From the NCBI RefSeq assembly GCF_003816055.1, contig NZ_CP033906.1, forward strand, positions 3,782,001 through 3,846,000: a stretch of 64,000 bases of DNA, in the 5' to 3' direction. Source of the stretch: Bacillus sp. FJAT-42376 (GTDB taxonomy: Bacteria > Bacillota > Bacilli > Bacillales > Bacillaceae). The notes beneath the pieces are model-generated. The model did not search any database, was not told where the DNA came from, and was given only the letters and a program-made list of their open reading frames with translations. The position numbers were made by a program, and so were the translations under genes. Shown in pieces: positions 54,251 to 63,513 of the stretch (the first letter of the stretch is position 1; the number at the start of each line of letters is the position of its first letter).

Positions 54251-55729
54251 TTATTCAAATTTCCGTCCTGCATTCTGCCCTTGTATATATCGGATTGCCT
54301 CACCGTCAGTGGCTGCAGGCAATTCAAAGGTTTGCTGATAGGCTTCCGCCCCTTTTCCAGTTACTACAATCCAATCCTCCGGAGTCGAAAGACTCATCAT
54401 GTGCTGAATAGCCAGTGTACGGTCCCGCATAACAGAGCCCTTTTCATTGCCGAACTGGTTCTGGAGATTTTCTAGTTCAGCCGTCATATCCTCCTCTTTT
54501 GTCCCATTCAAATCATCCAGAGTCAGAATATACCGGTCGCTTAATTCAGAGGACAGTTTCACCATCTCCCACCGTTTTGATTCATCTCTTCCCCCCCTGA
54601 ATCCAAAAACGTGATAGACGTTTACTGCTCCGCATTCTCTTGCCGTTTTCAGACAGTGAAGCAAAGCATCTGCCGTATGGGCGTAATCCACCACAAATGT
54701 AGGCTGATGATCTTTTTTATATATTTCATTCCTTCCGGGAACTCCGGGAAATGTCATAAGGGCGTCCTGAATCCCTCTTTCATCGAGTCCCATTTTCAAG
54801 GCGCTCAGAAAAGCCAGTCCGGCATTAAAGATGTTATGAAGGCCAGGAATGGAAAGCTGAATAAAATGGCCTCTGTTTTCTGTTTCGCTGAAGATAGCTG
54901 CAGGAAACGTACTCGTTTTCCAATCTGAAAGCCGAAGATCACAATCGATTCCTTCACCGAAAGTAAAACACTCTTTGCCTGTGTCCCTAATGGTATTCAC
55001 AAGCCTTTGTCCCCATATGCTATCGGTATTAATAAATGCCGCACCGGATGGGGACAGCTGCTGAAACAGCCTTGATTTCACGGAGAAATATTCTTCCATT
55101 GTATGGTGGTAATCCAAATGGTCCCGGTCCAAATTCGTAAAAAGAGCGTAATCAAATTCAATACCTTCTACACGGTGCTGACTGATGCCATGTGAGGAAA
55201 CCTCCATGACCACATATTCATCCCTGCTGCTGAAAAGCAATTTTTGAAGCTCCAGGCTGTCAGGTGTGGTATTAGATGCGGGAATCCATTTCCCATTTAT
55301 GTAATTTGCGATGGTTCCGAAAAGAGAGCAGCTGTACCCGGCAGTCTCCAGGATATGTTTGAGCATAAAGGCCGTTGTCGTTTTCCCATTTGTTCCTGTT
55401 ATTCCGATCATTTTATGTTTCCTTTGAGGGTCACCGTAAAACGCTGCTGCTAACTTAGCCATTTGTTTTCGGATTTCGCCCAGTTGGATATAAGGGACTT
55501 CCAGATGAGTGATGTTTCTTTCACCTGCAACCGCTGCTGCCCCCGCTTTTATGGCTGCGTCAATATATTCATGGCCATCCGCCTCATAGCCGCTGATGGC
55601 CATAAAAAGATTTCCTGGCTTTACGCATCTTGAATCGGATGCAATCCCTGATATCTCTATTGCCCTCCACATATTTGGCGCCGGTTCGGTGCTTATGGAT
55701 GATTCCAAAAGTAACTGGTGCAAATTCAT
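54251..55729 (-). CDS. MurE-like Mur ligase (second UDP-MurNAc-dipeptide ligase type)
   Basis: A 492-residue three-domain Mur ligase: ATP loop TGTNGKTTT near residue 112, FTNLDRDHLDYH, the carbamylated-lysine region EEYFSVKSRLF, and VDYAHTADALLHCL. The DNPR motif that selects diaminopimelate in MurE is replaced by DDLNG near residue 403, so the added amino acid may differ or the enzyme may serve a side pathway. The ATG at 55729 has AAGGAG 10 nt upstream. It is probably a paralogue, since no mur/dcw cluster is nearby. Confidence 0.85.
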   Translation of the reverse strand: MNLHQLLLESSISTEPAPNMWRAIEISGIASDSRCVKPGNLFMAISGYEADGHEYIDAAIKAGAAAVAGERNITHLEVPYIQLGEIRKQMAKLAAAFYGDPQRKHKMIGITGTNGKTTTAFMLKHILETAGYSCSLFGTIANYINGKWIPASNTTPDSLELQKLLFSSRDEYVVMEVSSHGISQHRVEGIEFDYALFTNLDRDHLDYHHTMEEYFSVKSRLFQQLSPSGAAFINTDSIWGQRLVNTIRDTGKECFTFGEGIDCDLRLSDWKTSTFPAAIFSETENRGHFIQLSIPGLHNIFNAGLAFLSALKMGLDERGIQDALMTFPGVPGRNEIYKKDHQPTFVVDYAHTADALLHCLKTARECGAVNVYHVFGFRGGRDESKRWEMVKLSSELSDRYILTLDDLNGTKEEDMTAELENLQNQFGNEKGSVMRDRTLAIQHMMSLSTPEDWIVVTGKGAEAYQQTFELPAATDGEAIRYIQGQNAGRKFE

Positions 55730-55895
55730 AGGTGCCAATCTCCTTCGTTTATCTTTCTCACATGGTTCGAAACCTTAGCGCTTTTTCTATCCATTTTGAT
55801 ACGGCCTTGTTTTTTGATGTTATTATTTCCTAAAAAAAGGGATGGATATCCGTTATTAAATGGAAAAGAATCCGATAAAAAAACCCATATAAAAA

Positions 55896-56344
55896 AGAGG
55901 CTGGGACAAAAGGTTTCCTTCTATTAAAAAAGCACTGTTAAACTTAGCTGTTGATTGCAGCTAACAGGCTCTCGATTCAATCAACTGGGTTAAAAAAATC
56001 AACTACATGCTTTAACATAGCGAAAAAAAACCGAACTATTATTTGAAACTCTTGTATAGAGTTTCGTAATAGTTCGGTTTTATTTTTTTCATGCTTTTTT
56101 AAAAACTCTGTTAAACTTGGCTGTTGATTTCCACTGCAGGCGCTCAGCGACCAGCGGGGCGGGCGGTGAGCCTCCTCTCCGCTTTGCGGCTGCGGGGTCT
56201 CACCTGTCCCGCTTGTCCCCCAGGAGTCTCACGCCTTCCGCTTCAATCAACAGGGGTTAAAAAAACAACAGCATCCTTTAACATAGCGTTTTTAAAAGAA
56301 ATATTCGGCTTAAGGACAACAATTTTAGTTATGTCCCAGCCTCT
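55896..56344. repeat. Composite dispersed element, copy C
   Basis: The ends are perfect: AGAGGCTGGGACA (55896-55908) and TGTCCCAGCCTCT (56332-56344). Inside: a core fragment (about 55945-55990), the hairpin (56027-56081, CCGAACTATTA/TAATAGTTCGG) and a full core on the minus strand (56121-56253). In this core the inner hairpin reads CCGC-TTT-GCGG on the plus strand, a compensatory variant of TGGC/GCCA. 55739-55895 shows nothing else. Confidence 0.92.
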
Positions 56345-56351
56345 GTCATCT

Positions 56352-57731
56352 TTATTTTGGTTTTGTCATTTCCTCTGGTACAACATATTCATCAAACTGC
56401 TCTTCTGTCAGCAAATTTAACGCTGCTGCTGCTTCCTTAAGCGTGATTCCTTCTTTATGGGCATACTTCGCGATTTTTGCTGCTTTTTCATAGCCTATAT
56501 GAGGGTTTAATGCTGTAACCAGCATAAGAGAGTCATTGAGATATTTTTTAATCACTTCATGATTTGGTTCGATTCCTTTTGCACAATGCACATTGAAAGA
56601 TCGGAGTGCATCCGCAAGCAGGCGGACCGATTGGAGAAAATTGTATAAAATGACCGGTTTATATACATTTAATTCAAAATTCCCCTGACTTGCTGCGAAC
56701 CCTATCGCCGCGTCGTTCCCCATCACTTGTACAGCCGTCATCGTTAACGCTTCACTTTGTGTAGGGTTGACCTTCCCAGGCATAATGGAACTCCCGGGTT
56801 CATTTTCAGGTATTGAAATTTCACCTATTCCGCATCTCGGTCCGCTCGCAAGAAATCGTACATCGTTGGCAATTTTCATTGCATCCGCAGCGAGACCCTT
56901 AATAGCACCGTGCGCATAGACGATTTCATCGTGAGAGGTTAAGGCATGAAATTTGTTCGCAGACGATATAAAGGGGATGCCTGTGTAGTCAGCCATTTCT
57001 GAAGCAGCCAGATCGCCGAATTCAGGGTGCGCATTGATCCCTGTCCCGACAGCTGTTCCTCCAACCGCAAGATTAAGAAGATGTGAGGATCCTTCTTCAA
57101 TCATCGCTTTTGATCTTTCAAGCATATACGACCAGCCGCTGATTTCCTGCCCAAGGGTAATAGGCGTCGCGTCCTGAAGATGAGTACGTCCGATTTTGAC
57201 CAAATCCTGAAATTGATTTGCTTTATCCGTCAGTGTTTTTTGAAGCTGTCCGACTGCGGGAATCAGCTGTTCTTTTACAGCTTTTAATGCAGCGATATGC
57301 ATAGCCGTCGGAAACGTATCATTCGAACTTTGTCCCATGTTTACATCATCGTTTGCATGAATCCGGATGTCCTTGTTTTCCAGCAGTTCATTCCCTCTGT
57401 GCGCAATCACTTCATTCACATTCATATTGCTTTGCGTCCCGCTGCCGGTCTGCCATACAGCGAGAGGAAATTGATCGTCCCATTTACCTTCAAGAATTTC
57501 ATCACAAGCCAGAACAATTGCGTCTTTTTTTTCAGAAGAAAGCTTTCCTAATTTTTCATTTGCAATGGCTGCACTGCGTTTCAGTACAGCAAACGCATAG
57601 ATCACTTCGAGCGGCATTTTTTCGGTGCCGATTTTAAAATTCTCTTTACTGCGCTGAGTTTGCGCCCCCCAAAGCTTGTCAGCCGGAACTTCTATTTCTC
57701 CCATTGTGTCTTTTTCTATTCTCGTTTCCAT
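56352..57731 (-). CDS. fumC: Class II fumarate hydratase
   Basis: A 459-residue iron-independent fumarase (CitG in B. subtilis) of the TCA cycle, converting fumarate and malate. The signature [13 protein letters not shown] with the catalytic serine, plus the [10 protein letters not shown] and [10 protein letters not shown] active-site stretches, are intact. ATG at 57731 is preferred over the one before it for spacing to GGGGAGGG. Its stop lies 7 bp from the end of composite element C. Confidence 0.96.
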   Translation of the reverse strand: METRIEKDTMGEIEVPADKLWGAQTQRSKENFKIGTEKMPLEVIYAFAVLKRSAAIANEKLGKLSSEKKDAIVLACDEILEGKWDDQFPLAVWQTGSGTQSNMNVNEVIAHRGNELLENKDIRIHANDDVNMGQSSNDTFPTAMHIAALKAVKEQLIPAVGQLQKTLTDKANQFQDLVKIGRTHLQDATPITLGQEISGWSYMLERSKAMIEEGSSHLLNLAVGGTAVGTGINAHPEFGDLAASEMADYTGIPFISSANKFHALTSHDEIVYAHGAIKGLAADAMKIANDVRFLASGPRCGIGEISIPENEPGSSIMPGKVNPTQSEALTMTAVQVMGNDAAIGFAASQGNFELNVYKPVILYNFLQSVRLLADALRSFNVHCAKGIEPNHEVIKKYLNDSLMLVTALNPHIGYEKAAKIAKYAHKEGITLKEAAAALNLLTEEQFDEYVVPEEMTKPK

Positions 57732-57761
57732 CATACATCCCTCCCCTGTTTACATTCCCGC

Positions 57762-58307
57762 CTATGCATCCCCTATAACCGGAAATTCTTCACTTAATAA
57801 GGAAAGAAGCCTTACATCCTCATATTGTCCATTCATCAGTTCATACTTTCTTAAAAGGCCTTCATAACGAAAATGAAGTTTTTCAAGAAGAAGAAGAGAA
57901 ACCGTATTTTGAGGGACCACTTTTGCCTCGATCCGGTTAGCCCCCATAGAGGTAAAGGCATAATCCAAAAGAAGAACCAAGGCTTCTTGCATATAGCCAT
58001 GTCCCCAATGTTTCCGTCCCAGCTCGTAGCCGATTTCACCCCTTGCATTCTCTTCATCCCACTCATTAAAGCCGCAAGTGCCCAGAATCTCATTTGTTTT
58101 TAAACTGATGATGGACCACCGATAGGCTTTTTTCTTTCCGGCAAGCGAGCGAAGGATGTAAATCATCGACCTTACCTCTGTAATGGCCGCTGCCGCTTCC
58201 ATATTCAAATAGCGGACAACCTCAGGGTCAGACCAGATCGGATACAGGCTCTCCGCATCTTTCTCCTCAAGCTCGCGAAGGCGGATTTTTGTTCCCTCTT
58301 TTCGCAT
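57762..58307 (-). CDS. GNAT acetyltransferase, RimJ/RimL-like
   Basis: A 181-residue GNAT-fold protein. The acetyl-CoA loop appears as ELGRKHWGHGYMQEAL, followed by NRIEAKVVPQNTVSLLLLEK typical of RimJ/RimL-type enzymes, which acetylate N-termini or small amines. GGGGAG is upstream of the ATG. The substrate cannot be predicted. It lies 30 nt before fumC and may be co-transcribed with the next upstream small gene. Confidence 0.88.
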   Translation of the reverse strand: MRKEGTKIRLRELEEKDAESLYPIWSDPEVVRYLNMEAAAAITEVRSMIYILRSLAGKKKAYRWSIISLKTNEILGTCGFNEWDEENARGEIGYELGRKHWGHGYMQEALVLLLDYAFTSMGANRIEAKVVPQNTVSLLLLEKLHFRYEGLLRKYELMNGQYEDVRLLSLLSEEFPVIGDA

Positions 58308-58318
58308 ACAGACTCCCC

Positions 58319-58495
58319 TCAGCTTTGATTCTTTAATTTCAAATCCAAGTAAATGCGCTGATCTTTGGAATACTTATATTTAGGATTTGTTCTTCCATAC
58401 TCTTTTGATGTATAAGAAACGGTATAATTTTTTTCAAAAGACTGAATGATCACATCCAGTTCTTCTTTGCTTCCCATTAAACGTATTTGTGCCAA
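58319..58495 (-). CDS. Small DUF3970-like protein
   Basis: A 58-residue alpha/beta protein, with QIRLMGSKEELDVIIQSF then a C-terminal strand DQRIYLDLKL; this resembles the DUF3970 family of small bacillus proteins with unknown function. TTG at 58495 has AAGGAAG 7 nt upstream and places the first strand at the N-terminus; an ATG at 58528 without a good site would add 11 residues. It lies 11 nt before the GNAT gene. Confidence 0.65.
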   Translation of the reverse strand: MAQIRLMGSKEELDVIIQSFEKNYTVSYTSKEYGRTNPKYKYSKDQRIYLDLKLKNQS

Positions 58496-58663
58496 TATCC
58501 ATCTTCCTTTTCCCTGTGATTTCAACATCGTAACGGGAACAAGCGGGAATGTCCAGAGGTAGATTCTTTCTTCAGCGCGGAATGCTCTTTATAATGGTAA
58601 GCATGAAACTTTTATTTCCCTGCTTCGTATTAAAACTTACTGACAGGAAGAGGAGGCACAAGG

Positions 58664-59524
58664 ATGGACTCAAAGCAAACACTGCAGCAATCCTTACATG
58701 AAGTTGAAAAATGGGAGAAAGATCAGCAGGGGCTGTGGTTCTGGGAAAAAATTACCCGACTTCCTTTTAAGCTTTTAGATAAGATCACTCCTGCTTTTAT
58801 CCAGAAAAAGATTGGTGTTCTTCTTGATGAAATCGGAAATTATGTACAAACCGGAGGAAAATATCTAACCCAGGAAAAAATGATGCTGAAGAAGTTATCT
58901 GTCCAGTCCGGGGTAGAAGTCGAATCAATCGAAGGGGTTTCAGAGGTCTCTGTCGAAGACATGAAAAAGGTCTGTCTCGATATTAGAGAATCGAGAGGCA
59001 ATCTGGCAACTGTACAAGGCGCGTCTACCGGATTCGGAGGAATGTTTACACTGGCAATTGATATACCGGTCCTTCTTGGTCTTTCCATTAAAACTCTTCA
59101 GGAAATAGCCATTGCGCACGGGTACGATCCGAATAAAAAAGAGGAACGGATCTTTATCGTCAAATGCCTTCAATTTGCATCAGCGGATATTGTAGGGAAA
59201 CAAGCGGTTTTAAATGAGCTGTCTGGCTATCATACACGCTCCCATTCAAAAGAAGTCTTCTCCCAGCTGCAGGGCTGGAGGGAAGTGATGTATTCATATC
59301 GGGATACATACGGAATTAAAAAACTGCTGCAAATGATTCCGGTTGCCGGGATGATTTTCGGGGCTTTAACCAATCGTTCGATGATTAAAGAGCTTGCTGA
59401 AACGGGAACGATGCTGTATCAAAAACGGAGGATTCTTGCAAGACTCGATGAAATCGAACAAGCAGAGCAGGAACCTCTCCAGGTGGAAGAAGAGGGAACA
59501 CCTGCCCTTCCATCTGGTGAATAA
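58664..59524 (+). CDS. EcsC family protein
   Basis: A 286-residue protein with an EcsC domain from about residue 25 to 260. Features are the GNLATVQGASTGFGG block and the glycine/hydrophobic segments TLAIDIPVLLGLSIKTLQE and IPVAGMIFGALTNRS. A Glu-rich tail ends the protein. EcsC-type proteins have no firm function; B. subtilis EcsC is near the EcsAB ABC exporter, which is absent here. AGGAGG lies upstream of the ATG. It has its own terminator. Confidence 0.87.
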   Translation: MDSKQTLQQSLHEVEKWEKDQQGLWFWEKITRLPFKLLDKITPAFIQKKIGVLLDEIGNYVQTGGKYLTQEKMMLKKLSVQSGVEVESIEGVSEVSVEDMKKVCLDIRESRGNLATVQGASTGFGGMFTLAIDIPVLLGLSIKTLQEIAIAHGYDPNKKEERIFIVKCLQFASADIVGKQAVLNELSGYHTRSHSKEVFSQLQGWREVMYSYRDTYGIKKLLQMIPVAGMIFGALTNRSMIKELAETGTMLYQKRRILARLDEIEQAEQEPLQVEEEGTPALPSGE

Positions 59525-59556
59525 AAACAAGGACTGTCTCAAAGTCTCGTTAGCTT

Positions 59557-59595
59557 AAAACAGGGAAACGCACCCTAAGCGTTTCCCTGTTTTCG
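59557..59595 (+). terminator. Terminator of the EcsC-family gene
   Basis: AAAACAGGGAAACGC pairs with GCGTTTCCCTGTTTT around a 7-nt loop. Confidence 0.87.
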
Positions 59596-59711
59596 TTTGA
59601 AGTTTGATTCATGCTGATTGAAACGGGAGGGCGGCACTCCGGCGATATGTTTATCTTTATCTTAGCTGCATTCGTGTGCTCTCTGCTGTACACCGGAAAC
59701 CTGAACATCTC

Positions 59712-60155
59712 TTAATCTTTAATAATGAGCATGTCGGATTCATCAAATTCCCAATCAGGGCCGTATGCCACTTCCCAGTAATACCCGTCCGGATCTCTGA
59801 AATAGCCGCTGTACCCTCCCCAGGATGTCTTCTGCGGTTTTTTGGCTATTTCAGCACCTGCTTTCTTTGCCCGCTCGAACATTTGATTCACTTCTTCTTC
59901 CGACTTCGCATTATAAGCAAGTGTAATGCCCGAAAATCCCCCCGCTGACAATTCAGGCGGATTTTCTTCATTAATGTCTTTAGCCAGCTGTTCGAGAGGA
60001 AATAATTCGAGCTTTGTTCCTTGATTTTTAAAAAACACAATCACCGGTTCTTCCTCGTTTCCAATGACCGATGCTTCAAAACCAATTTGCCGGTAAAACT
60101 TAAGCGATGCTGCTATTTCCCGAACTCCAAGCGCAATTAAATTTATTCGATTCAC
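59712..60155 (-). CDS. VOC/glyoxalase-fold protein
   Basis: A 147-residue vicinal-oxygen-chelate protein with two beta-alpha-beta3 modules (INLIALGVREIAASLKFYRQ, and WGGYSGYFRDPDGYYWEVAY). Typical VOC metal residues are partly present (final Glu in WEVAY), but the N-terminal His position is Asn/Leu, so metal use is uncertain. The start is GTG with AGGAGGGG 6 nt upstream. Function could be lactoylglutathione-lyase-like or antibiotic-resistance-like; it cannot be settled. Confidence 0.85.
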   Translation of the reverse strand: MNRINLIALGVREIAASLKFYRQIGFEASVIGNEEEPVIVFFKNQGTKLELFPLEQLAKDINEENPPELSAGGFSGITLAYNAKSEEEVNQMFERAKKAGAEIAKKPQKTSWGGYSGYFRDPDGYYWEVAYGPDWEFDESDMLIIKD

Positions 60156-60349
60156 TAAAATCCCCTCCTCTGCTTATGATTCATTTCTACTCTCATTTCG
60201 ACAAAAAGACTTCTCCTCCTTCCGCCAGTCAGTCTATCGCTTTAAAAACACATCCCTTGCTTTTGCCGGCACATTCAAGGAGGCTATTTCGTTTACACCA
60301 TTTGGAGGAAGGCTATAACAATACTAATCTTTCAGGAGGTGAACCTGTT

Positions 60350-60682
60350 ATGGCTTTTGAAAAAGATACTTCGGTGCAAGAAGAAAAGATTGAAGGGAAA
60401 ATGGACCAGCTGAGCCATGAAGAAATGGACAGCATTTTAAAAGATTTTAACCATTTCAAACAATTTCTGCATGACAAGGTAAAGCAGGGTGAGAAGTTAG
60501 GATTATCCGAAAACACACTGGCTAAAGCGGCAAAAACGGCTGCTGAGTATTTAGCCAATAATACCGAACCGAAAAACCGTGAAGAACATTTATTGAAGGA
60601 ACTGTGGAAAACGGGGAGTGAGGAAGAACGCAAACACTTCTCACATCTTCTTGTAAAAATGGCTCAAGACGAAGGCAGATAA
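60350..60682 (+). CDS. DUF3243 family protein (YmfJ-like)
   Basis: A 110-residue acidic helical protein with the DUF3243 core (ILKDFNHFKQFLHDKVKQGE and SENTLAKAAKTAAEYLANN). A perfect AGGAGGTGA site precedes the ATG at 60350. YmfJ-type proteins have unknown roles. It lies 19-28 nt before the SDR gene and is probably co-transcribed. The C-terminal extension after residue 85 is longer than in the shortest members. Confidence 0.85.
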   Translation: MAFEKDTSVQEEKIEGKMDQLSHEEMDSILKDFNHFKQFLHDKVKQGEKLGLSENTLAKAAKTAAEYLANNTEPKNREEHLLKELWKTGSEEERKHFSHLLVKMAQDEGR

Positions 60683-60710
60683 TCTGACAGTTAAAGAAAG
60701 GATGGGTATC

Positions 60711-61460
60711 TTGAAAAATAAAGTCGTCATTATATCAGGAGCAACATCAGGGATTGGAATGGCAGCCGCATTACATTTTGCTGAAAAAGGTGCCCATGTA
60801 TACGCACTGGGCAGAGATGAAGAGCGGGGAAGCGAGCTGGAAGAAAAAAACGGAGAACTGACAGGCTCCATTACTTTCTCAAAAACAGACGTTGACCGGG
60901 AAGACAGTGTCCGGCAGTTTTTTGAACGTTTCAGCGGGGAACAAAGAGAATTCCATGTCCTTTTTAATAATGCAGGAATCGGCAGTGCAGCAATTGGCCC
61001 GCTCAGCAGAATTGATGAGGACGACTGGGAGAAACTTTTCAGCACCAATTTAAAATCACAGTACTTTATGATTAAACATGCAGAGAAATATTTTTCAAAA
61101 GATGAACCAGTAAGCATTATCAACAACGCGGCCATTGTGGGCAGCGAAAAGTTTCCTCCTGCCCTTCCTGCTTACAGTGCCAGCAAAGCAGGTGTCATTG
61201 CTTTAACCAAATCACTTGCCTCCCGTTTTGCCAAGCGGAATGTACGGGTAAATGCCATTTCTCCAGGGCCTGTAGATACGAGACTTGCAAGAGGTCTCTA
61301 TCCAAACGAAGAAGCCTATGAGAAAGCCGCAAAAAATCATCCAAGAGGAAAATTCGGCACGCCCGAGGAAATTGCCAAAGCCGTTTATTTCCTGGCAAGC
61401 CCGGACTCAAGCTACATTAATGGCCATAATCTGATCATTGATGGAGGATACTCCCTGTAA
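60711..61460 (+). CDS. SDR-family oxidoreductase
   Basis: A 249-residue short-chain dehydrogenase: cofactor loop GATSGIGMA, NNAG motif, catalytic Tyr and Lys in YSASK, and the C-terminal SSYINGHNLIIDGG, typical of 3-oxoacyl-ACP-reductase-like enzymes. The TTG at 60711 has GAAAGG 9 nt upstream and begins the fold (KNKVVIISG); an ATG at 60702 sits too close to it. The substrate is unknown. Composite element D follows immediately. Confidence 0.88.
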   Translation: MKNKVVIISGATSGIGMAAALHFAEKGAHVYALGRDEERGSELEEKNGELTGSITFSKTDVDREDSVRQFFERFSGEQREFHVLFNNAGIGSAAIGPLSRIDEDDWEKLFSTNLKSQYFMIKHAEKYFSKDEPVSIINNAAIVGSEKFPPALPAYSASKAGVIALTKSLASRFAKRNVRVNAISPGPVDTRLARGLYPNEEAYEKAAKNHPRGKFGTPEEIAKAVYFLASPDSSYINGHNLIIDGGYSL

Positions 61461-61467
61461 CGAATAA

Positions 61468-61806
61468 AAAGGCTGGGACATAACTAAAATTGTTGTCCTA
61501 AATCTTGAAAAGGATGTGGTAGAGTATTTTGTTGATACTTAACATCTGTTGATTGGAGCGGAAGGCGTGAGACTCCTGCGGGAGTAGCGGGACAGGTGAG
61601 ACTCCGCAGTGGCGAAGCCAGGAGGAGGCTCACCGCCCGCCCCGCGGAAAGCGAACGACTTCAGCGGAAATCAACAGCCAAGTTTAACAGAGCTCTTGAA
61701 GAAAGCTTGAAAAACAATAAAACCGAACGATTACGAACCTCTTTACTAGAGATTCAAATAATCGTTCGGTTTTTTTATTAGCCGGAATCCTTTTGTCCCA
61801 GCCTCT
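61468..61806. repeat. Composite dispersed element, copy D
   Basis: The ends are AAGGCTGGGACA (to 61480) and TGTCCCAGCCTCT (61794-61806). Inside, a full 132-bp core in plus orientation (61546-61677), then the hairpin (61719-61774, CCGAACGATTA/TAATCGTTCGG). The order is reversed relative to copy C, so the whole element is inverted. It fills the gap between convergent SDR and brnQ genes and ends 1 bp from the brnQ stop codon. Confidence 0.92.
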
Positions 61807-61807
61807 C

Positions 61808-63130
61808 TTACCTTTGCACGTATACTCTTCTTTTCTTATAAACACTCATTCCATACCCTGCTGCTGCTCCAACTACAGCAGGCAGCAGCCAGCCAATGCC
61901 CTGTTCGGAAAGAGGGATGGCATGGATCACGCTGTCAAGGCTTCCTTTTAAAAGGGAGGTATTTAAGAATTCAGCTATACTGTATACGCCTGTAAATAAA
62001 ACAGCCATATAATAGACCGGCTGATGTTCTTTAAACACACGTTCCATAAGGCCGATTACAACCAGGACAACAAGGATTGGATACACCATACTTAAGATAG
62101 GGACAGAGATGCTCAAAATCTGATTCAGGCCAAGGTTCGCAATCAGCATACTCGCCAATGTAAATACAGCCGCCCACAACCGGTAGGAAAGAGCAGGAAG
62201 CAAGTTAGAAAAATATTGGCTGCACGCAATCACAAGACCGATTGAAACGCTTAGACAAGCAAGAGTGAACAAAACACCGAGAATGACAATTCCCGCATCC
62301 CCGAAAAGCCTGCTGGTCAGCAGAGTCAAAACCTCCGCACCGTTTGCCGCTTTTCCATAACCGGCTGAAGATGCTCCCAAGTAAGCGAGAATGCTGTATA
62401 CAGCAGCAAGCAAAACCCCTGCTCCGATCCCTACTGTTATCATACTTCGTGAAATCTGCTTTGGCGTTGTCATTCCTCTCGAACGAACTGTATTCGTAAT
62501 GAGAACACCAAATGCCATGGCTCCCAAAGCATCCATAGTCAAATACCCGTCAAGAAACCCCTGAAAAAAGGAGTTGGTCTCATATATTTCAGCTGGCGCA
62601 CCTAATGAAGCGGATGGAGTAAACAGTTTTTTCACAAACAAAATAGCTAGGATGGTGAGAGTGACTGGTGCCAATACTTTTCCAAGGCGATCGATCAGCT
62701 TGGAGGGAGAAAGGCTGAGCCACAATACAATTCCGAAAAACAGGATGGAATATAATCCCAGAGCGGCTGGCTGAGCAGCAGCCCCTTCACCCAGAAAAGG
62801 CTTCATTCCCATTTCATATGCAATGGTCGCTGCGCGCGGAATGGCAAGACCAGGCCCGATACAGAGATAAATAACAACCGGGAAAAGCACCGCAAAATGC
62901 GGATGAACCTTTTGATTCAAATTTTCTGCTGTGCCGTGAACGGCAATGGCCATGACTACCATAACAGGGAGTCCGACTGCGGTAACAATGAAACCCGCTA
63001 ATGATAGAAAGGTATGAGTGCCGGCGGAATAGCCTAAAAAGGTAGGGAAAATTAAGTTCCCTGCTCCAAAGAACATCGAAAATAACATAACACTTATAAG
63101 AATCCGGTCTTTCCCGCTAAGTTTTTCCAT
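61808..63130 (-). CDS. brnQ: Branched-chain amino acid:cation symporter BrnQ
   Basis: A 440-residue LIVCS-family carrier with about twelve membrane segments, opening with GKDRILISVMLFSMFFGAGN and the typical PTFLGYSAG loop. It imports Leu, Ile and Val with Na+ or H+. GGGGGAG lies 9 nt upstream of the ATG at 63130. No T-box or other riboswitch is visible in 63131-63311, which is AT-rich. It ends at composite element D, whose hairpin may terminate it. Confidence 0.93.
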   Translation of the reverse strand: MEKLSGKDRILISVMLFSMFFGAGNLIFPTFLGYSAGTHTFLSLAGFIVTAVGLPVMVVMAIAVHGTAENLNQKVHPHFAVLFPVVIYLCIGPGLAIPRAATIAYEMGMKPFLGEGAAAQPAALGLYSILFFGIVLWLSLSPSKLIDRLGKVLAPVTLTILAILFVKKLFTPSASLGAPAEIYETNSFFQGFLDGYLTMDALGAMAFGVLITNTVRSRGMTTPKQISRSMITVGIGAGVLLAAVYSILAYLGASSAGYGKAANGAEVLTLLTSRLFGDAGIVILGVLFTLACLSVSIGLVIACSQYFSNLLPALSYRLWAAVFTLASMLIANLGLNQILSISVPILSMVYPILVVLVVIGLMERVFKEHQPVYYMAVLFTGVYSIAEFLNTSLLKGSLDSVIHAIPLSEQGIGWLLPAVVGAAAGYGMSVYKKRRVYVQR

Positions 63131-63311
63131 CCTGATCTCCCCCTTCTCGAACAAAATATAATTATGAAGTATAACAACTGTAAAAAGATTTGGCTATAGC
63201 TTTCGAAAAATACTAAAATTTTAAATAAAACGTAAGGGTTTCCAAGATTTCACGCTTGTGGAGAACGGAATGATGGGAGGCGGTCCCACTTGTTTCAGGA
63301 ATTTAGGACAA

Positions 63312-63427
63312 TTGCTGACTTTACGGGGATCATTGCGGACTTTTCATGATTATTTGCTGACTTTCCGCTACTAATTGCTGACTTTTTATGATTATTTGCT
63401 GACTTTCTAGGATTTATGCTGATTGAG
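63312..63427 (-). repeat. Short-motif array with 21-bp period, second locus
   Basis: The reverse complement of the 8.4-kb array motif, TTGCTGAC (GTCAGCAA), starts at 63312, 63333 (one base changed), 63354, 63375 and 63396, each step 21 bp, with a last worn unit near 63416. Spacer halves alternate between two types (TTTCATGATTA-like and others). Confidence 0.9.
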
Positions 63428-63473
63428 TAAAAGCTCCAGCATCCGTTAATCTCATACGACGTTCTAAACAGAA

Positions 63474-63504
63474 AAACAGCCCGCTGATTCCAGCGGGCTG
63501 TTTT
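63474..63504 (-). terminator. Terminator of the immune inhibitor A gene
   Basis: AACAGCCCGCTG pairs with CAGCGGGCTGTT, flanked by A- and T-runs, just after the stop codon. Confidence 0.9.
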
Positions 63505-63513
63505 TTCATTTCA

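Noticed and set aside
63131..63311. T-box leader upstream of brnQ
   Set aside because: No AGGGTGGNACCGCG-type antiterminator or specifier loop is visible.
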